From Myxococcales bacterium (GTDB taxonomy: Bacteria > Myxococcota > UBA4151): a DNA stretch of 64,000 nt. Position 1 is the stretch's first letter, and the number at the start of each line of letters is the position of its first letter. This document shows positions 8,326-17,500 of this stretch, piece by piece. A model generated the notes under the pieces. It saw nothing but the letters and a program-made list of their open reading frames with translations, searched no databases and was not told the origin of the DNA. The stretch is taken from the NCBI GenBank assembly GCA_002722845.1, contig PBND01000043.1, positions 62,001 to 126,000 on the forward strand. The letters run 5' to 3'. The translations under genes and the position numbers were made by a program.

Positions 8326-9779
8326 ATATTTTTGAGGTCGGTGTAGAAATCGATCGAATGCTTACCCCCTTCACGACCGATCCCGCTGGCGCCCGTGCCA
8401 CCGAAGGGGGTCCTAAGGTCCCGAAGAAACCAACTGTTGACCCACACCATGCCCACGTCGAGTTGGGCAGCCACCCGGTGGGCCCGGCTGAGGTCCTGGG
8501 TCCAAACGGCCGCACATAGGCCGTAGGGGCTGTCGTTGGCCATGGCGATCACTGCCGCTTCGTCGTCGAAAGGTTGCAGGTGTGCGACCGGGCCAAAGAC
8601 TTCCTCGCGCACGCAACGAGCATTCTCGTCGAGTCCGGTCCAGAGCGTCGGTTCGACAAAGTGCCCCCCTTGGAACGGTGGCTCAAGGGTCGGTTCACCA
8701 CCCCCTGTGATGACCTCGGCCCCCTCTTCTCTCGCCAAGCGGAAGTAGCCGAGGACCTTCTCTTTGTGCACCGCGCTGATGAGGGGCCCCATTTCGGTGG
8801 TTTCATCGTAGGGATCGCCGATACGAATCGCTTCAGCGCCCGCTTTGAGACGGGCGACAAAGGTATCGAAGATGCTCCGGTGAACGTAGACACGCTCGCT
8901 GCAGAGGCAGACCTGACCACAGTTGGAAAAGACCGAGCGCAGCGTGCCCTCGACGGCTTTGTCGAGATCGCAATCTGCGAAAACGATGGCCGCATTCTTA
9001 CCACCGAGTTCGAAGGAGATTGGCTTGAGCCCCTCGGCCGCCGTCTTCATGATGGCTTTGCCGGTGGCCGACTCGCCCGTAAAGGTGATGGCCGCCACAT
9101 CGGGGTGTTGGGTCAGGGCCTCGCCGGCACTTCCGGGGCCGAAGCCGTGGACAACATTGAAGACACCGGGGGGCAAGCCGACCTCTTGAAAGACTTCGGC
9201 GAGGAGCGTGGCGCTGGCCGGTGTCTCTTCGCTTGGTTTGACGACGACCGTGTTGCCGGCGGCCAGGGCCGGGCCCACCTTCCAGGTCATGAGCAGGAGG
9301 GGAAGGTTCCAGGGACAGATCACCCCGATCACCCCTAAGGGATGGCGCTGGGCATAGTTGAGGGCCCGACCGCCGTCGGGGGTGTCTGTCGCGTAACTCT
9401 CCGTACCAAGATTCCGGGCGAGGTCAGCGAAGAGTTGGAGATTAGCAGCCCCTCTTGGGATGTCGACCTTTGAGGCGAAAGAGACGGGTTTTCCCGTGTC
9501 ATCCATCTCGTGTCCAAGAAACTGATCGAAGCTCTCCATGATGCGCTGACTGGCTTTCGCCAAGAGGTCGAGGCGGGCGTTCGTGGTCATGTTGCCCCAC
9601 GGTCCTTCGAAAGCCCGTTTCGCAGCGGTGACCGCCCGGTGAACATCTGCCGCGCTGGCTTCAGAGACCGTTGCGACCAGTTTGCCCGTGGCCGGATTGA
9701 TGTCGTCAAAGCGACGCGCTTCTACGCCCTCACAAAATGCGCCATCGATGAAGAGGGCATAATGACGGGCGGTGGTCAC
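8310..9779 (-). CDS. 2-aminomuconate 6-semialdehyde dehydrogenase (ALDH family)
   Basis: NAD-dependent aldehyde dehydrogenase of 489 aa, of normal length. Catalytic residues are visible: N159 (CPWNLP), E257 (SFELGGKN) and the nucleophile C291 (NCGQVCLC). The FTGESATG segment (233-240) is the nucleotide-binding turn. The NCGQVCLCSERVYV neighbourhood and the operon point to the AmnC/NbaE-type enzyme oxidising 2-aminomuconate semialdehyde, the product of ACMSD, to 2-aminomuconate. Substrate is inferred from context; related hydroxymuconic-semialdehyde dehydrogenases are very similar. The ATG overlaps the TDO stop (ATGA). Confidence 0.9.
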   Translation of the reverse strand: MTTARHYALFIDGAFCEGVEARRFDDINPATGKLVATVSEASAADVHRAVTAAKRAFEGPWGNMTTNARLDLLAKASQRIMESFDQFLGHEMDDTGKPVSFASKVDIPRGAANLQLFADLARNLGTESYATDTPDGGRALNYAQRHPLGVIGVICPWNLPLLLMTWKVGPALAAGNTVVVKPSEETPASATLLAEVFQEVGLPPGVFNVVHGFGPGSAGEALTQHPDVAAITFTGESATGKAIMKTAAEGLKPISFELGGKNAAIVFADCDLDKAVEGTLRSVFSNCGQVCLCSERVYVHRSIFDTFVARLKAGAEAIRIGDPYDETTEMGPLISAVHKEKVLGYFRLAREEGAEVITGGGEPTLEPPFQGGHFVEPTLWTGLDENARCVREEVFGPVAHLQPFDDEAAVIAMANDSPYGLCAAVWTQDLSRAHRVAAQLDVGMVWVNSWFLRDLRTPFGGTGASGIGREGGKHSIDFYTDLKNICIKL

Positions 9780-10684
9780 GAGTCGGGCTCGCTGGGGCGG
9801 GGGAGCTCTGAATCCGTACTACCTGAATAGCCCATGGACCCGGGGCGCTCACTGAGGTCCGTGATGACATATTTCCGGGCCGACCAGATTTCGGGGAAGC
9901 ACCTTTTTTTCAGGGTCGAGGTGAGGTAGTCCACCCCCATGCTGCCACCGGTGCCGATGGTATGCCCGATGATCCGCTCCACCATGCTGACATGACGCCA
10001 GCGCCAGGAGATCAACTTCTGGTCGATATCCAAGAGGAGCTCGAGGAGCAGATAGACGTGATAGTTGTCCTCGGAGTTTCGGTAGATTGAACCGAAGACC
10101 CGAGCAAGATCATCAGAGGGGGCATGGGGCTTACTGATATCCCGCTCGAGGATCTCTCGAGGGATGTCGAGTCCGAGACGGTCTAGACAAGCGAGAACGT
10201 GGTCATAGAGGGTGGGGGCATCCAGTGCCTCGTTGAGGGCTACGGTCGCGACGGGGTCATTGGAATGATAGCGAAGATAGCTCCTTCGCTTCAGGCCGAG
10301 TTGGAACTCAAAGACCCGGAACTGGGCCGACTGGAAACCTGAGGCTGGATTGAGGAGCGCACGGAAATGATTAAAGTCGTTGGGCGTCATCGTCTCTAGG
10401 ATATCCACCTGCTTGATGAGAAGATCCTGGATTCGAATGACGCGCCGGCAGCTTTTGAAGACTGCGAGCAGATCATCATTCTTCAGAAAGTCTATAATCG
10501 CACTGACTTCATGGAGGATCTGCTTAAACCAAAGCTCATAGGCCTGGTGGATGATGATGAAGAGGGTCTCGTCGTGTTGGGGTGGGTCGCTCTGAAGGTT
10601 TTGGAGACCGATCAGTTCGTCGACCTTCAAGTAGTTGTTGTATGTGAGTTGGCCTTTTTCAGGCTCGATCAGTCCCTCGGTCAT
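9776..10684 (-). CDS. kynA: Tryptophan 2,3-dioxygenase
   Basis: Haem dioxygenase (302 aa) that opens the tryptophan indole ring to N-formylkynurenine, the first committed step. Diagnostic segments: LTYNNYLKVDELIGLQ (13-30), HQAYELWFKQILHE with H46, FNHFRALLNPASGFQSAQFR with R108, and RHVSMVERIIG with the proximal haem ligand H231, followed by GTGGSMGVDYL (T245). All sit at a constant offset from the well-studied Xanthomonas enzyme, so the active site is complete. The ATG lies 26 bases inside the upstream oxoprolinase gene, so expression is coupled to it. Confidence 0.97.
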   Translation of the reverse strand: MTEGLIEPEKGQLTYNNYLKVDELIGLQNLQSDPPQHDETLFIIIHQAYELWFKQILHEVSAIIDFLKNDDLLAVFKSCRRVIRIQDLLIKQVDILETMTPNDFNHFRALLNPASGFQSAQFRVFEFQLGLKRRSYLRYHSNDPVATVALNEALDAPTLYDHVLACLDRLGLDIPREILERDISKPHAPSDDLARVFGSIYRNSEDNYHVYLLLELLLDIDQKLISWRWRHVSMVERIIGHTIGTGGSMGVDYLTSTLKKRCFPEIWSARKYVITDLSERPGSMGYSGSTDSELPRPSEPDS

Positions 10685-13600
10685 CGATGTTCTCCGGCGC
10701 AGTGCTCATAGCCAAGACCTGGGAGGAGGACCAGTCCTGCCACGCACCGCCCCCAGGGCTTTCCAGCTCTAAGATACTGCCCGCTGCCAATGGGAGACTG
10801 ATCTTGCCTGGCAAGGAGGTTTCGGAACCATCGGGAAGGATGAGGGTTTGTCGCCCTCGCCGCCCCGCTGGCCCCCCATGAAGGCCCCAGGGCTCAAGGT
10901 GTCGGCGCTCCCCACTCAAGCTGAGGACCACCGGCTCCAGAAAGCGCAGGACTCGAATCACGCCTCGGCCCCCATTTCCCGTACCGGCCGGGGCGACTTT
11001 GTAGGCTTCCACGCGGACCGGGAAGGACTGCTCCAAACGCTCAATAGGGGTGTTGAGGGTGTTGGTCATGTGGGTCTGAATCCCATCGGCGCCGGGGCCT
11101 GATGGGCCCGCACCGGCGCCGCAGGCCAAGGTTTCGTAGTGGACAAAGCTTCCATCGGGAGCACCGAAGAGGAGATTGCTCATACTGCCGCCGGATGCCG
11201 CTGGAATCTGCCTAGGAAGGGCCTGGGCTAAGGCTCCAAACAGGCTGTCGACGATCCGTTGGCTGGTCTCCACATTACCCGCTGAAACCGGGGCCGGTTC
11301 CGTGGGGTGTAAGATACTGCCCGGCCGGGTCAGAATCCGGATCGGCCGAAGCATCCCGGCATTGGCCGGCATGGTCCCTTCGGCTAAGCAGCAAAAGACG
11401 TAGAGCACCGCGGATTCCGTGACCGCCCGGGCTGCGTTGATCGGGCTGCCGACTTGGTCTGGAGCGGTGCGGAAATCTACGACCGCCCGGCTGCCCTCGA
11501 CCTCGATGCGCACCGGTATGGCCAAGGGACCACCGCCGAGGCCGTCGTCGTCGAGAAAGTCCTCAAAGCAGTAGATCCCGTCGGGAATCCCCTGAATACA
11601 CCGGGCCATGCGGGCCTCTCCCAGATCGAGCAAAGCCCCACTGAGTTCATCGAATCGGTCGGTACCGAGGCCGTCGTGGAGTCGGAGCATTCCGGCTAAG
11701 CCTGCTGCATTTGCAGCCTGTTGGGCTTGGAGGTCGCCCCGTCGCTCCCAAGGGCTTCTCGAAGCCGTCGCCACCCGTTCGACACAGGCCGTATCGAAGC
11801 GAGTCGGGGGGAGCCGGAGCCCTTCGTCATCGATGCGGAGAACTCGGTAGCCCTCGGGCGTCACCGAACTGGGCAGACTGCCGGGCGTGATGCCACCCAC
11901 GTCGGCATGGTGGGCCCGGTTGGCGACCAGAATCGCCGCAGGTTCTGGGGCCGAAGAGACCAGGCAGAGGTCCGGTAGATGACTGCCTCCAGCGTAGGGG
12001 TCATTGACGAGGACTTCTGCGCCGGGCTGCAACGTTCCCGAATCAAAGGCGGCGTGCACGGAGGCCGGCGTTGCGCCGAGGTGGACCGGAATGTGGGCTG
12101 CATGGGCCAACATCTGCCCCTGGCGGTCAAAGACAGCACAGGAATAGTCGCGCCGCTCCTTGATGTTGGTGGAACGGGCCGAACGACGAAGCCGCTCCCC
12201 CATCTCTTCGGCGATGGCTGATAGCCTTTGGTGGTGGATCTCAAGGGCCAAGGGTAGGCTTGCCTCGGTGCTTGGCCGATCCACCGTCGCTGGCCGGAAG
12301 CACCGTAGCGTCTGGTCCCCATAGATCTCGGCGCTCCAACCCTCAGGGAGCCAAACGGTTCGGTCCATGCCGGCCAGGACTTGGGGACCCTCGATGCGCT
12401 GGATCGGTGCTCCGCTTCCGTCCATCGCCAGGGACGCGCCCGTCGCGACTGCTTCGAGTTGGACAACCTCGATCTCGCCGTCGTCCTGGCGAAAGCCAAA
12501 GCCCTCCTCGTGGGCCGCAGCAAAACGGGCTTGTAGGCTCCTCTTTGTCTCCCCTGGTTGCCATGGAATTTGGAGACTCGAGCCCTGGCCTCGATAGCGC
12601 AGGCGCAGGCACCACAGCCGGCCCGTTATTGGAGGCATCAGTTCGGACTCGGCTTGCTCTTGAAGTCCCTCAAGGATCGCTTCCATCTGCTGGAGGCTGT
12701 CGTTGTCGATGGGGCCGAGCCAAGGCTTCTTTCGGCGAATTTGGGGGCTGGCGTGAAGAATCCCTCGGGCAGAAAGGAGCCCAGCCCCGGCCGGAACCAT
12801 GAACTCCTGACAGCCAATTTCTTCACAGATAGACGCTGCGTGCAGGCCGCCGGCACCACCAAAAGCCACCAAACAAAGGTCGCCCGGATCAATGCCCCGG
12901 GAGACGGTGACCCTTCGGCAGGCCCGGGCCATACGGGCTTCGGCTTGGGCGAGGATCGCTCGGGCGGTGCTCTGGGTGGATTGACCCAAGGCTTGAGCGA
13001 GGTTTGCAATGGCTTTGCGGGCGCCTTCCTCGTCCATCATCATGCCGCCATCGAGGAGGCTGGGCAGCCGGCCCAACACGACATTCGCATCGGTGACCGT
13101 GGCTTGCCTGCCCCCTCGGCCATAGGCCACCGGTCCGGGGTCTGCGCCAGCGGACTGAGGCCCGACTTGAAGCAAGCCATCGGCATCGATCCAAGCGATG
13201 GACCCCCCCCCTGCACCCACGGTTTCGACGGGCAGCATGTCTTGGGCGATGCGATGGGGGCCGATGCCACCCTGTTGCGCACAGGCGGGGAGGCCAAGGC
13301 CTGCGGCGACGTCGGTTGAGGTTCCACCCATGTCGAGGCTGAGCAAGGCTCGCCGGTCGATGCCCTCAGCGGCAGCCCAGGCACCGACGAGTCCGCCGGC
13401 TGGCCCACTGAGTAAGGTTCGACCGGGAAAGGTCTGTGCTTGCGCCAAATCCATCAGACCACCATCGGAGGCCATAATGCGAATCGTGAGGTCAGGCCGG
13501 GCGGCCCGTAAGAGACCGAGGTATCGAGCCATCAGGGGCTGGACCAGTGCGTTCGCCACCGTCGCTTGAGCCCGCTCGTATTCCCGCGGAATGCTTGCGA

Positions 13601-14162
13601 TTCGGTGGGAGCAGGAGATGAAGAGTTCGGGCATCTCCTGTTTCAGGGCCTCGGCGATGGCCTCTTCGTGCCGAGCATCGGAACAACTGTGAAGGAGACA
13701 GATCGCCACCGCATCGGTTGCGATCAGAGCGGAGCGATGGGTCTCGATCCAGAGGTCCAAGGCTTCCAGGGCTTCCAGTTCCTCACCCGAAGGACCCAGG
13801 CGTCCACCGATCCCGAGGACTTGATGTCTCGGCAGGAGCAGCGGTCGGGGGCTGGGCTCCAAAGCGAAGAGTTCATCTCGGTTCTGTCGTCCAAGGAGCA
13901 AGAGGTCTTCAAAGCCTTTATTGACGACGAGCAGGGTCGTCGAGGTGGTCCCTTCGAGAAGCGCGTTGGTTGCGACGGTGGTGCCATGGTCCAGCCGGGT
14001 GGCGGTTTCACCGGTGAGGGTTTCGAGTTCGGCCAGCCCCGAGAGGATCGCTTGGGCCGGATCCTCGGGGGTGGACGGACGTTTGAGGAATCGGTCTTCA
14101 CCTTGGCTGGTCCGAGCGACGAAGTCGGTGAAAGTGCCTCCTGTATCGACGGCGACGCGCAT
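10659..14162 (-). CDS. Hydantoinase/5-oxoprolinase A-B fusion
   Basis: 1167-aa ATP-dependent amidohydrolase combining the HyuA half (about 1-640, starting MRVAVDTGGTFTDFV, with GPAGG and LDMGGTSTD phosphate-binding motifs of the actin-like fold) and the HyuB half (about 650-1150, with NDPYAGGSHLPD, HHADVGG and GGRGVIRVLR). The fused order matches eukaryotic-type 5-oxoprolinase and bacterial hydantoinase fusions; which cyclic imide or lactam it opens cannot be read from sequence. It is the first gene of the operon and overlaps kynA. A link to tryptophan breakdown is not established for this family, so a co-regulated amide-hydrolysing role is inference. Confidence 0.88.
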   Translation of the reverse strand: MRVAVDTGGTFTDFVARTSQGEDRFLKRPSTPEDPAQAILSGLAELETLTGETATRLDHGTTVATNALLEGTTSTTLLVVNKGFEDLLLLGRQNRDELFALEPSPRPLLLPRHQVLGIGGRLGPSGEELEALEALDLWIETHRSALIATDAVAICLLHSCSDARHEEAIAEALKQEMPELFISCSHRIASIPREYERAQATVANALVQPLMARYLGLLRAARPDLTIRIMASDGGLMDLAQAQTFPGRTLLSGPAGGLVGAWAAAEGIDRRALLSLDMGGTSTDVAAGLGLPACAQQGGIGPHRIAQDMLPVETVGAGGGSIAWIDADGLLQVGPQSAGADPGPVAYGRGGRQATVTDANVVLGRLPSLLDGGMMMDEEGARKAIANLAQALGQSTQSTARAILAQAEARMARACRRVTVSRGIDPGDLCLVAFGGAGGLHAASICEEIGCQEFMVPAGAGLLSARGILHASPQIRRKKPWLGPIDNDSLQQMEAILEGLQEQAESELMPPITGRLWCLRLRYRGQGSSLQIPWQPGETKRSLQARFAAAHEEGFGFRQDDGEIEVVQLEAVATGASLAMDGSGAPIQRIEGPQVLAGMDRTVWLPEGWSAEIYGDQTLRCFRPATVDRPSTEASLPLALEIHHQRLSAIAEEMGERLRRSARSTNIKERRDYSCAVFDRQGQMLAHAAHIPVHLGATPASVHAAFDSGTLQPGAEVLVNDPYAGGSHLPDLCLVSSAPEPAAILVANRAHHADVGGITPGSLPSSVTPEGYRVLRIDDEGLRLPPTRFDTACVERVATASRSPWERRGDLQAQQAANAAGLAGMLRLHDGLGTDRFDELSGALLDLGEARMARCIQGIPDGIYCFEDFLDDDGLGGGPLAIPVRIEVEGSRAVVDFRTAPDQVGSPINAARAVTESAVLYVFCCLAEGTMPANAGMLRPIRILTRPGSILHPTEPAPVSAGNVETSQRIVDSLFGALAQALPRQIPAASGGSMSNLLFGAPDGSFVHYETLACGAGAGPSGPGADGIQTHMTNTLNTPIERLEQSFPVRVEAYKVAPAGTGNGGRGVIRVLRFLEPVVLSLSGERRHLEPWGLHGGPAGRRGRQTLILPDGSETSLPGKISLPLAAGSILELESPGGGAWQDWSSSQVLAMSTAPENIDDRGTDRA

Positions 14163-14180
14163 GCCTTCGGCTAGCCTTTT

Positions 14181-14221
14181 GACCGGTGCGGAACAAGGGG
14201 CCCCTCACCCCGTTGTCGGTC
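14181..14221 (-). promoter_or_regulatory. Imperfect hairpin in the leader of the oxoprolinase-kynurenine operon
   Basis: Just upstream of the operon's first ATG (14162) is an imperfect inverted repeat. GACCG at 14181-14185 pairs with CGGTC at 14217-14221, and ACAAGGGG (14193-14200) pairs with CCCCGTTGT (14208-14216) with one bulged base; a 7-base internal loop lies between the stems. It could be an attenuator or translation-control stem, or simply a chance GC-rich fold. No T-run follows on the minus strand. Confidence 0.25.
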
Positions 14222-14258
14222 CCCCCCCTTAAGCTCGAAGGGCGAAGGAGGAATGCCC

Positions 14259-14573
14259 ATGGAGGTGGCGAAGGAGAACCGATTGGAGCCGGAAGCTCAG
14301 GAGCGATTTCACGTGCGGTTCGCCGTGCGGAATGGTCAGCGGGAGACCGTCGAGGAAGCAGGGCCTTATTGGCTCGATGAAGGCGAGGTGTTTCGCAGGA
14401 TTCGTCAGATTCAGTTGAGCCTGCCGCCCTCATGGGTGGTCCTGGCAGAAGGTGTGGGGCCCCGCAGTCGCTGGCGCTGCTGGCGTCGGGCCCGCTCGCT
14501 CCCGGTGGGGCAGCCAGCAACACCGGCGGACAGGCCAGAGCTTAGGCCGATCGCCCTTTCTATTCTTTGTTGA
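14259..14573 (+). CDS. Small uncharacterised protein
   Basis: Predicted 104-aa protein, MEVAKENRLEPEAQ at the start, highly charged in its first half and Arg/Trp-rich in the middle (RSRWRCWRRARS). A strong Shine-Dalgarno AAGGAGG at 14245-14251 lies 7 bases before the ATG at 14259; an in-frame ATG at 14253 is too close to it. It is the only plausible gene in the 400-base space between two minus-strand genes, and its end overlaps the pseudokinase gene by 14 bases. No family recognised, no signal peptide or TM helix. The good ribosome site is the main support. Confidence 0.5.
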   Translation: MEVAKENRLEPEAQERFHVRFAVRNGQRETVEEAGPYWLDEGEVFRRIRQIQLSLPPSWVVLAEGVGPRSRWRCWRRARSLPVGQPATPADRPELRPIALSILC

Positions 14574-17500
14574 TAGCCGATAGTTCGGCGAGTTGGGCCT
14601 GGATGCGGTTCACTTCCGCAAGACGGTTCAGTGGCTCCCACTGACCTAGGGCTGCGCGCAGCACGTCCTCGGCTCGCTGGTGTTGATTGGCTCGTTGAAC
14701 CAAGGCAGCAGTGGCTTCTAGGAGTTCGGCGGTCTCGATGCTTACCAGTCCTCGGTCAAGACGAAGTCGGTACAACTCGTGTAGAGCACGGTCGAACTCA
14801 GTCCAGTCTTGATCTCGACTCGCCAGGCCTAATTTCAAGGCCTCTAGTTGGCCCATCAGATTCTCATCGCCTAGATGGAAGAGGCTGGCTTCGAGCACGT
14901 CGATGAGTTTGCGCAGGTCGTTGAGCCTGGCCTGGGCAAACAACAGAAAACCTAACTGGATTTGGACTTGTATCACCTGCTCTGAACCCAGCCGTCCGAA
15001 GGCTTCTAAAGCCCGCCGGTACCAGGCTTCCGCTCGTTCGACATTTTGCGCCCGTCGAGCGACGTCGGCGAGACTCATGACAGACTGTCCGATTCGGCCT
15101 TGATGCCCCAACTGTTCTGCGTGGCGCAGACTCACGGCATAGGCCTGAGTCGCTTCGGCCAATTGCTTACTTCCCTCGGCCATCGCACCCCGCTCAAAAT
15201 GGTATTCGTGGGCGATCGCTAACTGAGAAGGGGCCGGGCTCTCGATGACCTTGCTGAGGCGATCGAGTTCGAGGCTCGCGTCGCGCAGGTTGCCGCTGAC
15301 TCGATGGTGGCGAGCAAGGGCAAGCCGGCAGCGCAGCGCCCCATCTCCGTTGCCGTGTCGCTCGAAGCTTTCGATGGCTTGCTTGAGCCGATCGGGAACC
15401 AGGTCTCGATCCCCCCGGTGCTCCAAAATTTGGGCACTGAGTTCGGCCCAACGGGCCATGAGTTCATCCCCATCGGCCAGCTCCTCAAGGGCTTCGATTT
15501 GGCTCCAGGCCACCTTCATCTGCCGACGAAGCAGGGCGAGGCGGATCTCGCCAGCGAGTTGGATGCCGTCGTCCTCGGCCCTTGCCTCGTTCGTCTGCTT
15601 CAACAGGCTTCGTCGGCGGTTGAGCATGGCTTCAGCTTGATTCAAGTGACCGTTGGCCATGGACTCATCGGCTGCCCGCGCCAAGGGGGCCAAGGCCTCT
15701 CCCGACCGACCGGTACGCTCTAGATGCCGGACCAAGCGAACATCCCCACGCCCCCGGGCTGCAGCCTCCTGGAGGACCGCGAGGCTGTGTTCGGCGAGGC
15801 GTTCCCGCCGGCCCTGCTCCTCACAGGACTGGATGATGCTTTCGGTGACGAGGGCATGCTCGAACTGAAAGCCTTCTTCAGTGCCAACGCCGAGCCCCAT
15901 CGCCAGCAGCGCGTTCATTAAGTCTTGGCTGGTGTCTAGGCCTGCCCGCCGGCATGCATCTTCCCATTCCTCCCGGTGGACTTGTCGCCCGAGCAGCGCG
16001 GCCAGTTCAAAGCATTGGCGAGCGTTGCCATCGGTTCCCGCATCCGCAAGCAGATTCAAGGCCCGGTCCACTCGAGCTTGCCAGAGTTCGTGTAGGTGTT
16101 TTGGTAGCTTGGTCTTGGCCTCGAGGGGCAGGGCGACAAGGTCACCCTCGGCCACGAGAAGGCGCTGTTCGGCACTTTCCCTAATCAGCTCAAGAGCAAA
16201 GGATAGGTCACCTTCACAACGCCATTTCAGCGCCTCCAGCGTGTCGGGCGTCAAGCGCAGGCCATCCACCAGCAGTTCGGAAAACTCCTCGGGCTTCAAG
16301 GACAAGACGGGCAGCGAGTTCACCAAGCCCGTGGTCACGAGGTCACCCAAGAGCTTGGCTTCCGCAGGACGCTCGGAGAGCCGGGAACTATCCTCGCGGC
16401 TCAGGATGCAGAGGGGGAAGCTGTCCATGCGATGAAGACCCATCAGGTGGCGAATCATAGCCAGGCTCTCCGCACCGAGGTGGGCATCCTCGACGACGAT
16501 GAGTAGGGGACGGCGTTTGGCGAGACGTCGCAACAAGTTCTCGATGACCTGAAAGCGCTGGCGAGTGGATTCGAAGACGACCCGAGTGACGTCGTGATCC
16601 GGTGCAAGGAGCTGACAAAGGGCCTGCCATTCATAGGGATCTTCAGCCCCAAGAGACTGGAGTAAGTTCTTGCAGCGCTTGAGAATGTCCGAGGGCCCAA
16701 GGTTGTGACAGCGGAGGTATCGGTAAAGCGCACCCGCGATGCCGGTATGGGGACCACCGTCGTCCCCATGCTTGATCACGATCACTTGGGCTAAGCCGGC
16801 CTTGCGAGTTTGTTGGATCAGCCAGTCTGTGAGGACCGATTTGCCGACACCCCGGGGACCCGTCAGTCTTAGGTACCGTGGCCTCGCATTCTGGATCACC
16901 TGTTGGAGGCTCGACCACAGCTGATGTTGTTCTTTTTTTCGGCCGTAAATCGGGAGCTCCCGTAGGCCATGGAGTCGCAGCCCCATGGTCTGCCAGGATG
17001 GGTCTCGCGGGGGTAGGGCTTGGCTCGGTGCCTCCTCGGACATTCGCGGCGATGGCATCGCAGAGAGTAAGACGCGGGGGCGTTGATCGAGTTGCTCTAA
17101 GGCCGCCAGAGCCTGATATGCGGACCAGGGGCGTTGGCTTGGTTCTGGATGGAGCAAACTGCGCAACCAGAAGCCGAAACTGCGGGGCAGGGCCATCGCT
17201 GCTTCCTGGCGGAATGCTTCGTCAGGGCTAGGCGCCTGGCCATAGACCATCCAATGGGCCAAGGCACCGACGCCGTAGAGGTCGGTATAGGGCCGAACTC
17301 GGCGCCATTGGCCTGCTTTGAGTTCTGGGGCAGCGAACGCTGCGTCCAAACCGGGCGGTGGGCCTTGCAGGACCCGCAGGCGATGCTCGGGGCCGATGGC
17401 GAAGCCACCCAGTTTCAACTGGGGGTTAGGTCCTTGACCGAGGCGGACCTGATCGGGGCGGATGGCACCATGAAGTAGGTTGTGCCCGTGAAGATGCATG

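Noticed and set aside
12260-12802. Plus-strand open frame of 180 codons inside the oxoprolinase gene
   Set aside because: Arg/Pro/Ser-rich composition typical of an antisense frame in GC-rich DNA; the minus-strand oxoprolinase has clear family motifs throughout.
14098-14523. Minus-strand frame of 141 codons upstream of the oxoprolinase
   Set aside because: Low-complexity Arg/Pro/Ser sequence overlapping the oxoprolinase start; the plus-strand small gene with a Shine-Dalgarno is the better candidate.
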